From positions 13,529,501-13,593,500 of the forward strand of contig NC_092798.1 in assembly GCF_918797505.1 (NCBI RefSeq): DNA of 64,000 nucleotides, in the 5' to 3' direction. Both the position numbers and the translations under genes were made by a program. This stretch comes from Bemisia tabaci (lineage: Eukaryota > Arthropoda > Insecta > Hemiptera > Aleyrodidae). Shown here piece by piece: positions 42,497 to 52,609 of the stretch (its first letter is position 1; each line of letters opens with the position of its first letter). A model generated the notes under the pieces. That model did no database searches and was not told the origin of the DNA. It saw only the letters and a program-made list of their open reading frames with translations.

Positions 42497-44471
42497 GTTT
42501 GTTGACACCGTGATCGTTGACACCATGCTCAGGGCCCATTTCTGCGTTTTACTGCCTGATCACGACGTCAACAATCGTTGACTCCATGATCAGATTTTTG
42601 GTTTGTTGACACCATGATCGTTGCCACCATGCTCAGGGCCCATTTCTGCGTTTTACTGCCTGATCACGACGTCAACAATCGTTGACTCCATGATCAGATT
42701 TTTGGTTTGTTGACACCATGATCGTTGCACCATGCTCAGGGCCCATTTCTGCGTTTTACTGCCTGATCACGACGTCAACAATCGTTGACTCCATGATCAG
42801 ATTTTTGGTTTGTTGACACCGTGATCGTTGACACCATGCTCAGGGCCCATTTCTGCGTTTTACTGCCTGATCACGACGTCAACAATCGTTGACTCCATGA
42901 TCAGATTATTGGTTTGTTGACACCGTGATCGTTGACACCATGCTCAGGGCCCATTTCTGCGTTTTACTGCCTGATCACGACGTCAACAATCGTTGACTCC
43001 ATGATCAGATTTTTGGTTTGTTGACACCGTGATCGTTGACACCATGCTCAGGGCCCATTTCTGCGTTTTACTGCCTGATCACGACGTCAACAATCGTTGA
43101 CTCCATGATCAGATTATTGGTTTGTTGACACCGTGATCGTTGACACCATGCTCAGGGCCCATTTCTGCGTTTTACTGCCTGATCACGACGTCAACAATCG
43201 TTGACTCCATGATCAGATTTTTGGTTTGTTGACACCGTGATCGTTGACACCATGCTCAGGGCCCATTTCTGCGTTTTACTGCCTGATCACGACGTCAACA
43301 ATCGTTGACTCCATGATCAGATTTTTGGTTTGTTGACACCGTGATCGTTGACACCATGCTCAGGGCCCATTTCTGCGTTTTACTGCCTGATCACGACGTC
43401 AACAATCGTTGACTCCATGATCAGATTTTTGGTTTGTTGACACCGTGATCGTTGACACCATGCTCAGGGCCCATTTCTGCGTTTTACTGCCTGATCACGA
43501 CGTCAACAATCGTTGACTCCATGATCAGATTTTTGGTTTGTTGACACCGTGATCGTTGACACCATGCTCAGGGCCCATTTCTGCGTTTTACTGCCTGATC
43601 ACGACGTCAACAATCGTTGACTCCATGATCAGATTTTTGGTTTGTTGACACCGTGATCGTTGACACCATGCTCAGGGCCCATTTCTGCGTTTTACTGCCT
43701 GATCACGACGTCAACAATCGTTGACTCCATGATCAGATTTTTGGTTTGTTGACACCGTGATCGTTGACACCATGCTCAGGGCCCATTTCTGCGTTTTACT
43801 GCCTGATCACGACGTCAACAATCGTTGACTCCATGATCAGATTTTTGGTTTGTTGACACCGTGATCGTTGACACCATGCTCAGGGCCCATTTCTGCGTTT
43901 TACTGCCTGATCACGACGTCAACAATCGTTGACTCCATGATCAGATTTTTGGTTTGTTGACACCGTGATCGTTGACACCATGCTCAGGGCCCATTTCTGC
44001 GTTTTACTGCCTGATCACGACGTCAACAATCGTTGACTCCATGATCAGATTTTTGGTTTGTTGACACCGTGATCGTTGACACCATGCTCAGGGCCCATTT
44101 CTGCGTTTTACTGCCTGATCACGACGTCAACAATCGTTGACTCCATGATCAGATTTTTGGTTTGTTGACACCGTGATCGTTGACACCATGCTCAGGGCCC
44201 ATTTCTGCGTTTTACTGCCTGATCACGACGTCAACAATCGTTGACTCCATGATCAGATTTTTGGTTTGTTGACACCGTGATCGTTGACACCATGCTCAGG
44301 GCCCATTTCTGCGTTTTACTGCCTGATCACGACGTCAACAATCGTTGACTCCATGATCAGATTTTTGGTTTGTTGACACCGTGATCGTTGACACCATGCT
44401 CAGGGCCCATTTCTGCGTTTTACTGCCTGATCACGACGTCAACAATCGTTGACTCCATGATCAGATTTTCG
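42497..44471. repeat. 104-bp satellite array, 19 units
   Basis: The unit GTTTGTTGACACCGTGATCG...CTCCATGATCAGATTTTTG is repeated at exact 104-bp steps, with one 103-bp unit (base lost near 42728). Units are almost identical; two carry ATTATTGG in place of ATTTTTGG. Units two and three and the final partial unit share ACCATGATCGTTGC, whereas inner units have ACCGTGATCGTTGAC, as if inner units were amplified later. Each unit contains TGATCACGACGTCAAC-AATC-GTTGACTCCATGATCA, in which GTCAAC/GTTGAC and the outer TGATCA words can form a hairpin. Confidence 0.95.
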
Positions 44472-44717
44472 GTTTGTTGACACCATGATCGTTGCCACCA
44501 TGCAACGTTACCAATTTCAAGAATCAGCCCGCCAATCGGGAACGCGCGGAGAGCGTTGGGTGGCTCCAAGCGTCGTGTGCGAGCGCGCCACACGGGGTGC
44601 AACTGCAATCGATGCACGTTGCACCGCATCGCGTGGCGCTGATTCCGACGAGCGCGCTACAAGAGCCTCCGCCGGAATCTCCGTCTCCAGTTGCCGGTCT
44701 CGCCGGGCCTGCCGCGC

Positions 44718-44953
44718 CGCACGGTGGATCGAGTTGATTGGAGAGGTCGGACAGAATGTAGAAACTTTAATGGCTTATAACTCCGATTTTACAAAACGTT
44801 AAGGTTTTAAACGTGGTTCCGTTGGTTTCCTCTTGAAGTTTCCTCTTGGGTACAACCATTGAAATTTAAAATTTGACGGGAAAATATCAAACTTTGCAAT
44901 TTAAGTAAAAAAATTCGTGTCCTACCTCATCCATTGACTCGCACTATTGTGCG
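44718..44953. repeat. MITE family E copy
   Basis: CGCACGGTGGATCGAGTTGATTGGAGAGGTCGGAC (in part) ... CATTGACTCGCACTATTGTGCG. Interior GGCTTATAACTCC and GGTTTCCTCTTGAAGTTTCC. Confidence 0.75.
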
Positions 44954-45085
44954 CCGCCTTGAGTGCGTACGCAACATGAGAACCTCTATCGCGGAAGCGA
45001 CCTCGAGAGTTGAGAACGGCCAGGTAAGAACGTTGCATGCACAATATGGAAAAGGGACGAAAATTTTTTGTGGACTGTGCTGCCG

Positions 45086-45305
45086 CACTGGAAAAAAAAA
45101 ACCCACTGGATCTAGAGTCCAGACTCTTAAAAACATCGACTAGAAAAAATATTCTTGTTTCAATCGGAGTTTTGCTTAAATCAAGAACCAAGCCTCTTAA
45201 TTTGAGCGGATTTCCTTTTGATTCAAGCAAAAATCTGATTGAATCAAGAGTATTTTTTCTTGTCAATCTGTTCTGGACTCTAGGTCCAATGTGTTTTTTT
45301 GTTTA
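45086..45305. repeat. MITE family A copy 11
   Basis: Left end complete (CACTGGAAAAAAAAAACCCAC). The right arm is shortened (TTGTCAATCTGTTCTGGACTC) and the terminal CCAGTG is replaced by unrelated sequence. Overlapping ORFs on both strands (45037-45471, 44922-45266) arise from the arms. Confidence 0.8.
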
Positions 45306-46262
45306 CATTGTGAATAAACTCACTTTTTATTTGCTCCAGATCCACTCCCAAGTTCTCAAAAGTATTTACAGAATTTTCAATTTTCAATCATTCTTTGACG
45401 TTTTCCAGATTTTGAAAGGGAAAAGAGTAGAAACATTTTTTGAAGTTTTCCTGACTTCCTTTCAGTTTTGAAGAAAAAAGAGTAGAAGAAATTCGCATTG
45501 CAGCAATTCATCCAGGGACCTGCGGTTACTGAAAGTCCAACTAACTAATACTCCATCCTCCCTTCAACTGAAACCCGAGGGTTTCTAAATTCGGTTAGAT
45601 TAGACTAGGTCAAGTTATGCTAGCTGGCGCCGCCGTTGTTCTGTGTTGCTATCTTTCGTGACGCATTTTGTTATCTTCCTTCTTGTAAGTCGAGCTAGAT
45701 TCTCTCATTACCTCGGACCTCCAGGATGGACTTTATTTTTAACCTTTCTGAATCTCCGAGAGTCCTTACATTACCATGCTCGAAATGAGCGCAAATCCCA
45801 GACTCGTCTCGCTTGTTGAAGGAAGAAAGTTTGAGAAACATGCTTCCATTTGACAGTTCCAATTTAAATTTATTACTTGGTGTAAGATTCTGGTTGGGGG
45901 TGGCGCTGCGGAAGAGGGTTGACCAGTTATGAAAATCCGTAAAACCAAGGACACGTTTCTCTGTTTGTTCCCAGAGAAAAATATGAAATAGTTCCTTCAA
46001 AAAATACTCAATAAGGGGTTCAATGCTGACAGATTTAAATTGAAAGTCGTAGAGAAGGGTGGCAAGGGGGGCTGAACCTCCATCATTGAGAGAATATCCC
46101 CGGATCCCCCCCCCCCAAAAAAAAAAAACCCCTCATCTTAGACCTCTCTCTCTCTCTCTCTCTCCCCCTCAATGAGAGATCTCCGTAGATAACTGCCAAC
46201 GCCACTGGATTAAACTGAAATACGGGTCTTTCCATTTTCACACCAACAATAAGAAGAGATGG

Positions 46263-46302
<40 letters not shown>

Positions 46303-46337
46303 GACAGTTATACGCCACACGACGGATGTGTAATTTT
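45306..46337. other. 1-kb stretch without recognisable gene
   Basis: Holds simple sequence only: C/A runs at 46108-46128, a (CT)n run at 46145-46165 and an A run at 46266-46296. No domain-bearing ORF. Confidence 0.4.
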
Positions 46338-46587
46338 GCCGTCCTAAGTAAAAACGCCGTGTCTCCATTCAACATTTTTTAAATTTTTTCCGGACAAAAT
46401 TGTGTTTTACAAAAGCCCCAACAAATATTTATCCTTAATTTTTCAATGCAACTCTATCATACAATTAGGAACTAAAAATGAAAAAATGAAGCCTCGTGGC
46501 GATTGAATTATCTTGTAAAAGAGCAGTAAGTGCTGGAAAAAAAGAAAAAAACTTGAGTGGAGTTACGGCGTTTTGCTGTGGACGGCA
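46338..46587. repeat. Foldback element family N copy 1
   Basis: CCGTCCTAAGTAAAAACGCCGTGTCTCCATTCAAC...GTGGAGTTACGGCGTTTTGCTGTGGACGG (in part). Second copy at 52954-53225. The CGCCGT...ACGGCG ends recall family F. Confidence 0.7.
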
Positions 46588-46589
46588 GT

Positions 46590-46770
46590 AATGGTAGTGG
46601 CTCACGTTTAAATCGAATCTAGGATTGGAAAAAAGAGAACTCGAAGCGTTGGAATTTTTCGGGAGGTCTATTGGTTGATAAGAGAAGTGCAAGGATTAAC
46701 TGATCAATCGAGAATTCTACATAGGTAGCTTCTGCCTCTGATGATCATCACATTCATTTAAGCCCTAAAT
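46590..46770. repeat. Family M copy 2
   Basis: GTAGTGGCTCACGTTTAAATCGAATC...GATAAGAGAAGTGCAAGGAT...AGGTAGCTTCTGCCTCTGATG. Follows family N directly; at 36925 the same family follows a family A copy instead. Confidence 0.7.
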
Positions 46771-47169
46771 CAGCGAGCTTACGTTTTGAGATATAGGGGC
46801 ATGTAGACGTAGACGTGCTTCAAAGTTGAAATACTCCAAATCGTTGGCGATTATCTTGTCTGAGCATGTGATGGCTCGATTTCCTGAGCAGCATAATTTT
46901 CTCCGTCGACTGAGTGTTTCCAAATGTATTCAAATGCTTTCTATGGTATTTGTTTAGGATGTTTACTCATATTCGGACGATCTTTGTTTTGGCACTAATT
47001 TCTTTGAACACAAAGTGTTATTTAAAAGAGCATATTTTTAAAAATAAGCTTACAAGTATTATACACACAATTGAGGCGTCTAGAAGCAAAATCGTGGATT
47101 TACGTTGACCAGCCCAAAAATTGTGCGATTATTATTATAATATTAAGAGAACGAAAAGACGTTCATGAT
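46771..47169. other. Left flank of the copia element
   Basis: AT-rich; ends in the target site TTCTC. No gene. Confidence 0.4.
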
Positions 47170-47174
47170 TTCTC

Positions 47175-47418
47175 TGTTGTAATATAAGTAATTTCAGCCG
47201 TAAATCGGCAACAATGCACTGAAAAGTGCAAGGCGCACATACTTGCATTTTTCCCCGCGGTGGCTTCACCGTTGTTGCTCTTACCAGTTCAGTTCGTATC
47301 TAGGCCTCGAGAATGTAAACAGCCTCAGTCCAAAACTCCATGTCTTATTTCAATAAAACTAGTAATACCGTGTTACGAAATGCGTTGCTTCATATCCTCA
47401 AATCAATACAAAACAACA
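47175..47418 (+). repeat. 5' LTR of the copia element
   Basis: 244 bp, TG...CA termini, AATAAA at 47352-47357. Base-for-base identical by eye to the 3' LTR, which implies recent insertion or gene conversion. Confidence 0.95.
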
Positions 47419-47434
47419 GGTTATGCCGCCCAGT
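47419..47434 (+). other. Primer-binding site, half initiator-tRNA type
   Basis: GGTTATGCCGCCCAGT starts at the first base after the LTR. It matches the complement of the anticodon half of initiator tRNA-Met (GGTTATG and GCCCAG words with a one-base interruption), the internal-tRNA priming known for copia, rather than the 3' acceptor end. Confidence 0.7.
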
Positions 47435-47594
47435 GATCGCATCTGCATTTGTTTTTATTTTAAAAACCGAATTACGAAGACGGAGATGGAGTTTCTTTCG
47501 ATTCGTGGATTGTGTCTTGTTCGTGCGTTCATTACGTGTTCGTTGATCGTTCTCCGTTCGTTACGTTTTACTACGAGTCGCGAAGTGCTTAATA

Positions 47595-47783
47595 ATGGGC
47601 TGGTTCTCTGACAATAAAGAAAACACCATTAATATTAAAAGTGATCTGGATATTCATGACCTAATGCTATATGCATTATTATTTCTACTGATCCTTATAT
47701 TAATAGGGTTCTACATTGCGCAGAAGTGCAAAAAACTGAAAACTCGACACGAAGCCCTGGAGCGCAGAATTCGTGGAGTGTAA
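47595..47783 (+). CDS. Small single-pass membrane protein ORF ahead of gag
   Basis: A 62-residue intact ORF starts at ATG. It has a polar N-terminus (MGWFSDNKEN), a hydrophobic segment at about residues 24-43 (LMLYALLFLLILILIGFYIA) and a basic tail (KCKKLKTRHEALERRIRG). This predicts one membrane helix with a charged tail. The glycine at position two invites N-myristoylation, but serine is at position five rather than six, so the motif is not canonical. It lies in the leader, 176 bases after the 5' LTR, and is the only uninterrupted ORF of the element. I do not know a named family for it; it is not a standard copia gene. Confidence 0.6.
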   Translation: MGWFSDNKENTINIKSDLDIHDLMLYALLFLLILILIGFYIAQKCKKLKTRHEALERRIRGV

Positions 47784-48077
47784 TAACCTTAAAAATTAAA
47801 ATTAAAACTTAAGAAATTAAAATTTAAAAAAAAAATTAAAAAATTAAAAATTAAGAAATTAAAAAATTAAAAAATTAAAAATAAGAAATTAAAAAATTAA
47901 AAATTAAGAACCGAAAAAAAAACCCGAGATTGAAAACCGATAACATTAAAAAAATAAAAGTGCTGTGGTTGTGCGACTGTGTTGAATCGAAAAATTATCA
48001 CGGACAATTTTTTTTCGTGTAAAAGCGGACAGTTTATGTATTTTTTGTTGTTGTGTTGATCAGCTTAGATCACAAAA
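47784..48077 (+). other. A-rich leader before gag
   Basis: Low-complexity (AATTAAAAAATTAAAAATTAAG)n-type sequence at 47790-47920 followed by a short unique part and the gag ATG at 48078. Confidence 0.6.
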
Positions 48078-48230
48078 ATGGATGCAATTCTAACAAGTGC
48101 CGGTTTCTCGACCATTACGAAGTTGAAGGGTGTTTCGAATTACACTCTCTGGAAATTTGAGGTAAAGATCTTTTTGGAAGCAGCAAAGGTTTATAATGTA
48201 GCGGTCGGTAACGATGCTAAACCTCTTTAG
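48078..48230 (+). pseudogene. gag: copia gag, N-terminal segment
   Basis: ATG at 48078 opens a 50-codon frame containing LKGVSNYTLWKFEVKIFLE, the usual start of the copia gag (UBN2-like) region. It ends at TAG 48228-48230, but the related protein sequence continues without a gap in another frame from about 48227. One frameshift therefore separates the two pieces. Confidence 0.85.
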
Positions 48231-48625
48231 ACGCGGATAAACTTAAAACCTGGAATGAGTTAGACGCAATGGCGAGAAAAATAATTGTAACTACAATAGA
48301 TAAGAGCCTCTTGACTCACATTTTGACTTGCACCTATGCCCATGAGATGTGGTCGACATTAAAAAATCTCTTTGGAAAATCAACTGAGCAAGAGAAAAGT
48401 GCCTTGTATCAAGAATTTTTTGGCTTGAATTTTATAAAAAATGGAAACGTGGTCACTTATGTGAGCAAACTTGAAACACTCTTTGTGCAGTTGAAGGGAT
48501 TAGAAGCTGGAATCAAAGATGAAATGCTTATAATAAAATATTACAGGGACTACCTGACTCATACAGATCATTCAAAACAGGATGGGATTTTCTACCAGTT
48601 GGTAATAAAACCCTTGAAACTTTAA
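48227..48625 (+). pseudogene. gag: copia gag, capsid-like middle segment
   Basis: The frame runs LDADKLKTWNELDAMAR... through HEMWSTLKNLFGKS (gag UBN2-type W and LF residues) to a stop at 48623-48625. Similarity moves to another frame around 48585-48600 (GNKTLETLKSKLLAEHNREK), giving a second frameshift in gag. Confidence 0.85.
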
Positions 48626-48636
48626 AAAGTAAACTT

Positions 48637-49464
48637 TTGGCGGAGCATAATAGAGAGAAAGCAGTTAAAACCGAAGAACCTGTTGCCTTTCTGGGAAAGG
48701 AGAAAAGAACCTGTCACCGGTGCAAAAGAGCTGGACACATAAGTCGTTATTGCAGAGTTAACATTGACAAGAATAATGATAGGTCCGAAAACAATAAATA
48801 TGATAAATCAGTTAATCGTGGAGACAGTAACCGTCAATGCGGAATTTGTAAAAAAACAAACCATGACGAAAGTCAGTGTTTTTTTCGAAACAAAAATGAT
48901 AATAAAAACAATTCGGGTAAAAACCCTAAACCTGATAAGAATGTTGCCTTCGTTGCTCACGGGGGAGAAAATGAGTATTGCGAGGACATATGGGTCTTTG
49001 ATTCCGGCTGCACTTCTCATTTAACTAATAAAATTAACATAATGACCTCAGTAAAAAACGTTAATACAAGAGTATCTAGTGCCAAAGAAGGTGTTGACAT
49101 ACAAATTGAAGCGATGGGAAAGGTAATAACAGACAAGTGTGAGCTCAATGATGTCTTATACTCGCCCGATATTTGTACTAATTTGATATCGATAAACTGC
49201 ATTATTAAAAACGGAGGAACGGTAAACTTTTCAGAAAAAGGAATAGTCGTATTAATGAATAATTACCCTGTTATGCACGGAAAACGCGATAAAAATGGCT
49301 TGTTCGTTGTCACTCTTAAAAGTGTCTTGCAAAACACAGCTTTCTTCGTGTCAAAAACTGAAGATTTGACGCTATGGCATCGGAGACTAGGACACCTAAG
49401 CATCGAAAATATTAAAAAACTAACAACAATGTCGGAGGTTTGCATTTTTCTAAAATCAGTTTAA
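48637..49464 (+). pseudogene. pol: copia nucleocapsid zinc knuckles, protease and pre-integrase segment
   Basis: Counting from codon 48637, two CCHC knuckles follow the C-x2-C-x4-H-x4-C pattern at residues 26-39 (CHRCKRAGHISRYC) and 68-81 (CGICKKTNHDESQC). Having two is unusual, since one is typical. The aspartic protease active site is WVFDSG with D122. LWHRRLGH near the end supplies the HH half of the integrase zinc-binding domain. The frame ends at 49464, just before the CC half, which lies in another frame. Confidence 0.9.
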
Positions 49465-50599
49465 TAAATTAAAATTAATTTGTGACGTTTGTCCTAAAGC
49501 CAAACAAACGCGCGCCTCATTCGGGAAGATGCGGACACCAGCAACACGCCTACTTGAAATTATTCACACGGACGTCTGCGGAAAAATAAGCCCACCAGCA
49601 TGGAGCAACGACGAAGAATATTTTGTGACTTTTCGCGACGACTTTAGCGGTTTTACGTGCCTGTATTTGCTTAAGAATAAGAGCGAAGTTTTCGATACTA
49701 TAAAAACGTATGTAGCGTTTGCGGAGCGGAAGCATAACTTACGAGTCGGTAAATTACGACTTGACAACGGTGGGGAATACAGCTCCACTGAAATGAAAGA
49801 CTGGTGCCAAACTAAAGGAATCGAATTGGGTTATACACCAGCAAATACGCCCTCACTTAATGGCGAAAGCGAACGCCTTAACCGCACGTTGGTTGAAAAA
49901 GTGCGTGCTATGCTCTTCAATTCGAAATTGAATAAAGAAATGTGGGGCGAAGCTGCCCGTGTAGCTGCCTATCTCGTGAACAGATCCCCAAAAAGCGGCT
50001 CCGAAAAAACCCCATACGAAATCTGGCACGGCAAAACACCAGATTTAAAAAATCTCAGAGTGTTCGGTTCGCGAGTCTTTGCTAAAACTACTACATATCT
50101 TAAAAAACTAGACAGTCGAAGCAAAGAGTATATTTTCGTGGGATACGCGGAACATGGATATAGACTTTTCGATCCAATTGATTCGCGAATGATCATCTCG
50201 CGTGACGTCATTTTTCGAGAAAATGAAACGATTAAACTTCTCAACAACGCAGACAACGAAGTGCGGATTTTGCTAGACCATGAACCAACAAATGCCATAC
50301 GACCGGAAGCAGACAGCCAAGAAGAAGAAGAAGACAGAAGAAAGAAGACGCAAGATAAAGGAGGTGAAGAAGATACGACAGAATCAGAAGAGTCAACTGC
50401 TGACGATTCAAATGCTAGCTTATGGGAGCCAAGTGGTGAAGAAACCAACCAAACGGTACTGGAAATTGACCATGATGGAAAACGATACCCGGACCGAGAC
50501 AGAGCCCCGGTATGCAGATATCCAGACCCGGAGAATCGAGCATTGTACGCGCAGTACGCCTCTGTTTTTGCTGACGGCCGAACCTGTGACAGTGCATGA
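49455..50599 (+). pseudogene. pol: copia integrase segment
   Basis: The frame is open from about 49455 with CDVCPKAKQ (the CC of the HHCC zinc domain). From the ATG at 49529 the catalytic triad is D15 (HTDVCG), D79 (RLDNGGEY) and E115 (NGESERLNRT), with exactly 35 residues between the last two, so DDE is intact. The C-terminal part becomes Glu/Lys-rich and loses similarity after about 50555, where the reverse-transcriptase frame takes over. Confidence 0.93.
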
Positions 50600-51386
50600 G
50601 GCAATGAACTCGGAAAATGCAACTGAGTGGACTAAGGCGATGTCAGATGAGTATCAATCATTAATTAAAAATAAGACCTGGGTTCTAGTTGATCCTCCCT
50701 CTAATAAACCAATAGTCAGGAATAAATGGGTGTTTAAAATAAAAAGAGGTCCGAATGGTGAGATAAGTCGCTATAAATGTCGATTGGTTGCTAAAGGATA
50801 CTCACAAATAGAAGGGGTAAATTATCATGAAACTTTTTCCCCGGTCGTAAGACATTCGACTTTGAGAATGCTATTTGCCTTAGCGGTGGAATTCAATTTA
50901 AAATTAGAACATCTCGATGTTGATACAGCTTTTCTTAATGGAGAAATTGAAGAGGAGATTTATATGTATCAACCCGAAAGCTTTGAAGATAAAAGTCAAA
51001 AACACAAAGTGTGTTTACTAAAAAAGGCGATATATGGCCTTAAACAGGCCTCTCATGCCTGGAACAAGAGAGCCAATGAAGTTATCACATCCCTTGGGTT
51101 ACAAAAATCGCGGCTAGAACCCTGCGTCTATTTTTCGCGATCAAAAACCGGCATTTTTATTCTTGCCATTTATGTTGATGATTTTTTCTTATTCTATTCA
51201 GATCATGCAATGAAAGATAAGGTCAAAAAGGGGTTAATGGACGCATTTAAAATAAAAGATCTGGGGAAACCAAAACAAATACTTGGGATGAACGTCCACG
51301 TAGATGAAAAAAAGGGTGAGGTTAAATTTGACCAGGAAATTTTACATCAATCAGATATTGAGACGTTTTCACATGGAAGACTGTAA
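50560..51386 (+). pseudogene. pol: copia reverse transcriptase segment
   Basis: The frame is formally open from 50280, but its first about 95 codons overlap the integrase frame and carry no similarity. Recognisable sequence begins with TVHEAMNSENATEWTKAM. It continues with NKWVFKIKR, LVAKGYSQ, LDVDTAFLNG (from 50913), YGLKQASHAWN and the catalytic YVDD at 51171-51182. The frame is lost near 51360 and resumes as YINQILRRFHMEDCKPVGTP in the next segment. Confidence 0.93.
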
Positions 51387-51690
51387 ACCCGTGGGAACGC
51401 CAATTATAAAAAAGGGTAAAGAGGATGAGAATGAAGACAAAAATAAAAAGGGAGAAATAAACACTGATATTCCATACCAGCAACTAATTGGGAGCTTGAT
51501 GTACTTATCGGTCTGCACAAGACCTGACATTTCGTATGCAATTAGCTACCTTAGCCAATTTAATAAGAACCCAACGAATGAAATCTGGCAACAAGCTAAG
51601 CGTGTATTGCGGTACCTCAAAGGTACAAAAGAGAAAGGGTTACTTTACAAGAAATCAGAAAATTCAGATGTAATTTTTTCACAGGATTTA
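51304..51690 (+). pseudogene. pol: copia RT connection segment
   Basis: Key words RRFHMEDCKPVGTPI, YQQLIGSLMYLSVCTRPDIS and AKRVLRYLKGTKEKGL are the normal RT-RNase H linker of copia. Beyond about 51680 this frame (formally open to 51867) has no similarity; RNase H continues in another frame. Confidence 0.9.
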
Positions 51691-52157
51691 TTGATGCCGA
51701 TTGGGCAGGAAATCTTGAGGATGGTAAATCTTATACTGGATATGTGTATAAAATTAACAATAATACTGTTTCATGGGAAGCGAGAAAACAGAAAACTGTT
51801 GCTTTATCATCAACAGAGTCAGAATATTACGCCGTATCCGAAAGTGGCAAGGAAGGGTTGTTTCTAACAAATCTTTTCACTGAAATTTTTAACGAAAAAT
51901 TCAATCTAAAACTGATTAATGACAATCAAAGTGAAATTAAACTCCACAAAAATCCGAAATTCCATAGTAGGACGAAACACATTGCTGTCAGACATCATTT
52001 CCTGAGAGATTTAATCCAAGAAAAAGTTTTATCGTTAGAGTATCTGCCAACAGAGGAAATGGTGGCAGATATGCTAACAAAACCACTGACACCCAGCGAA
52101 GCATATGTTTTGCCTAAACAAAATACTAACCTGATAATTTTGTTTGAAAGAAAGTAA
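51681..52157 (+). pseudogene. pol: copia RNase H segment
   Basis: GFIDADWAGN carries the first acidic residues, VALSSTESEYYAVSE the catalytic glutamate, and KHIAVRHHFLRD and MVADMLTKPL the conserved tail. The stop at 52155-52157 is followed by a 200-base untranslated part before the 3' LTR. Confidence 0.93.
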
Positions 52158-52350
52158 TAATTAAACTTCTGTTGTAAATTTGCATTAAGATTCAAGAAAA
52201 CAAAAATAATTTTTTTGATGTAACTAGATTAAGAAAAAATAACTAAACTTAACAAAAACATTTTTGTAAGACGAGGCTAGGGAGTCTCTCGTAAGGAGAC
52301 TGGGATTGGTTATAATTTTAAAATTTTACGAAACGATTATACGCCTTCAT

Positions 52351-52360
52351 TATGGGGGGG
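52351..52360 (+). other. Polypurine tract
   Basis: TATGGGGGGG directly precedes the 3' LTR, as needed for plus-strand priming. Confidence 0.8.
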
Positions 52361-52604
52361 TGTTGTAATATAAGTAATTTCAGCCGTAAATCGGCAACAA
52401 TGCACTGAAAAGTGCAAGGCGCACATACTTGCATTTTTCCCCGCGGTGGCTTCACCGTTGTTGCTCTTACCAGTTCAGTTCGTATCTAGGCCTCGAGAAT
52501 GTAAACAGCCTCAGTCCAAAACTCCATGTCTTATTTCAATAAAACTAGTAATACCGTGTTACGAAATGCGTTGCTTCATATCCTCAAATCAATACAAAAC
52601 AACA
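52361..52604 (+). repeat. 3' LTR of the copia element
   Basis: 244 bp; AATAAA at 52538-52543 at the same offset as in the 5' LTR. Followed by the second TTCTC of the target duplication. Confidence 0.95.
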
Positions 52605-52609
52605 TTCTC

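Larger units (their letters stand above)
42135..44511. mobile_element. 2377-bp TIR element carrying telomere-type and 104-bp satellite repeats
   Basis: The left end TTACGTAGCATGGTGTCAAC matches the complement of the right end (GTTGCCACCATGCAACGTTAC), and the match continues through ATCATGGTGTCAACAAAC: about 38 bp with few mismatches. CAATTTCAAGA is duplicated on both sides (42124-42134, 44512-44522). The element contains no ORF of note. From left to right it holds a 160-bp unique part with further inverted copies of the GTTGACACCRTGATC word, an AACCT tract, a short AT-rich part and a 19-unit array. The superfamily is unknown; 11 bp is unusually long for a cut-and-paste duplication. Confidence 0.8.
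42030..44532. repeat. MITE family K copy 3, split by a 2.4-kb insertion
   Basis: Family K right-arm sequence (ACCACCCGCTTTCACCTAAG...ATCTCTCAATTTCAAGA) stops at 42134. It resumes at 44512 with CAATTTCAAGAATCAGCCCGCC, the normal family K terminus. Copies 1 and 2 give the expected uninterrupted sequence. Confidence 0.8.
47175..52604 (+). mobile_element. Ty1/copia LTR retrotransposon, 5430 bp
   Basis: The element has two 244-bp LTRs (TGTTG...CAACA), a primer-binding site, a polypurine tract and a 5-bp target duplication TTCTC (47170-47174, 52605-52609). The coding order gag - protease - integrase - reverse transcriptase - RNase H defines the copia group. A small extra ORF precedes gag. The coding region is broken by about six frameshifts, although the LTRs are identical by eye. 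All domains read on the plus strand. Confidence 0.97.

Noticed and set aside
42497..44471. 104-bp repeats considered as CRISPR or coding repeats
   Set aside because: Repeat unit equals the period (no spacers); no continuous ORF; the surroundings are a TIR element.
50280..50559. First about 95 codons of the reverse-transcriptase ORF
   Set aside because: Overlaps the integrase in another frame and shows only Lys/Glu-rich sequence; the similarity to copia RT starts about 50560.
49969..50622. 217-codon minus-strand ORF
   Set aside because: Antisense of the copia integrase C-terminal region, Ser-rich, no domain.
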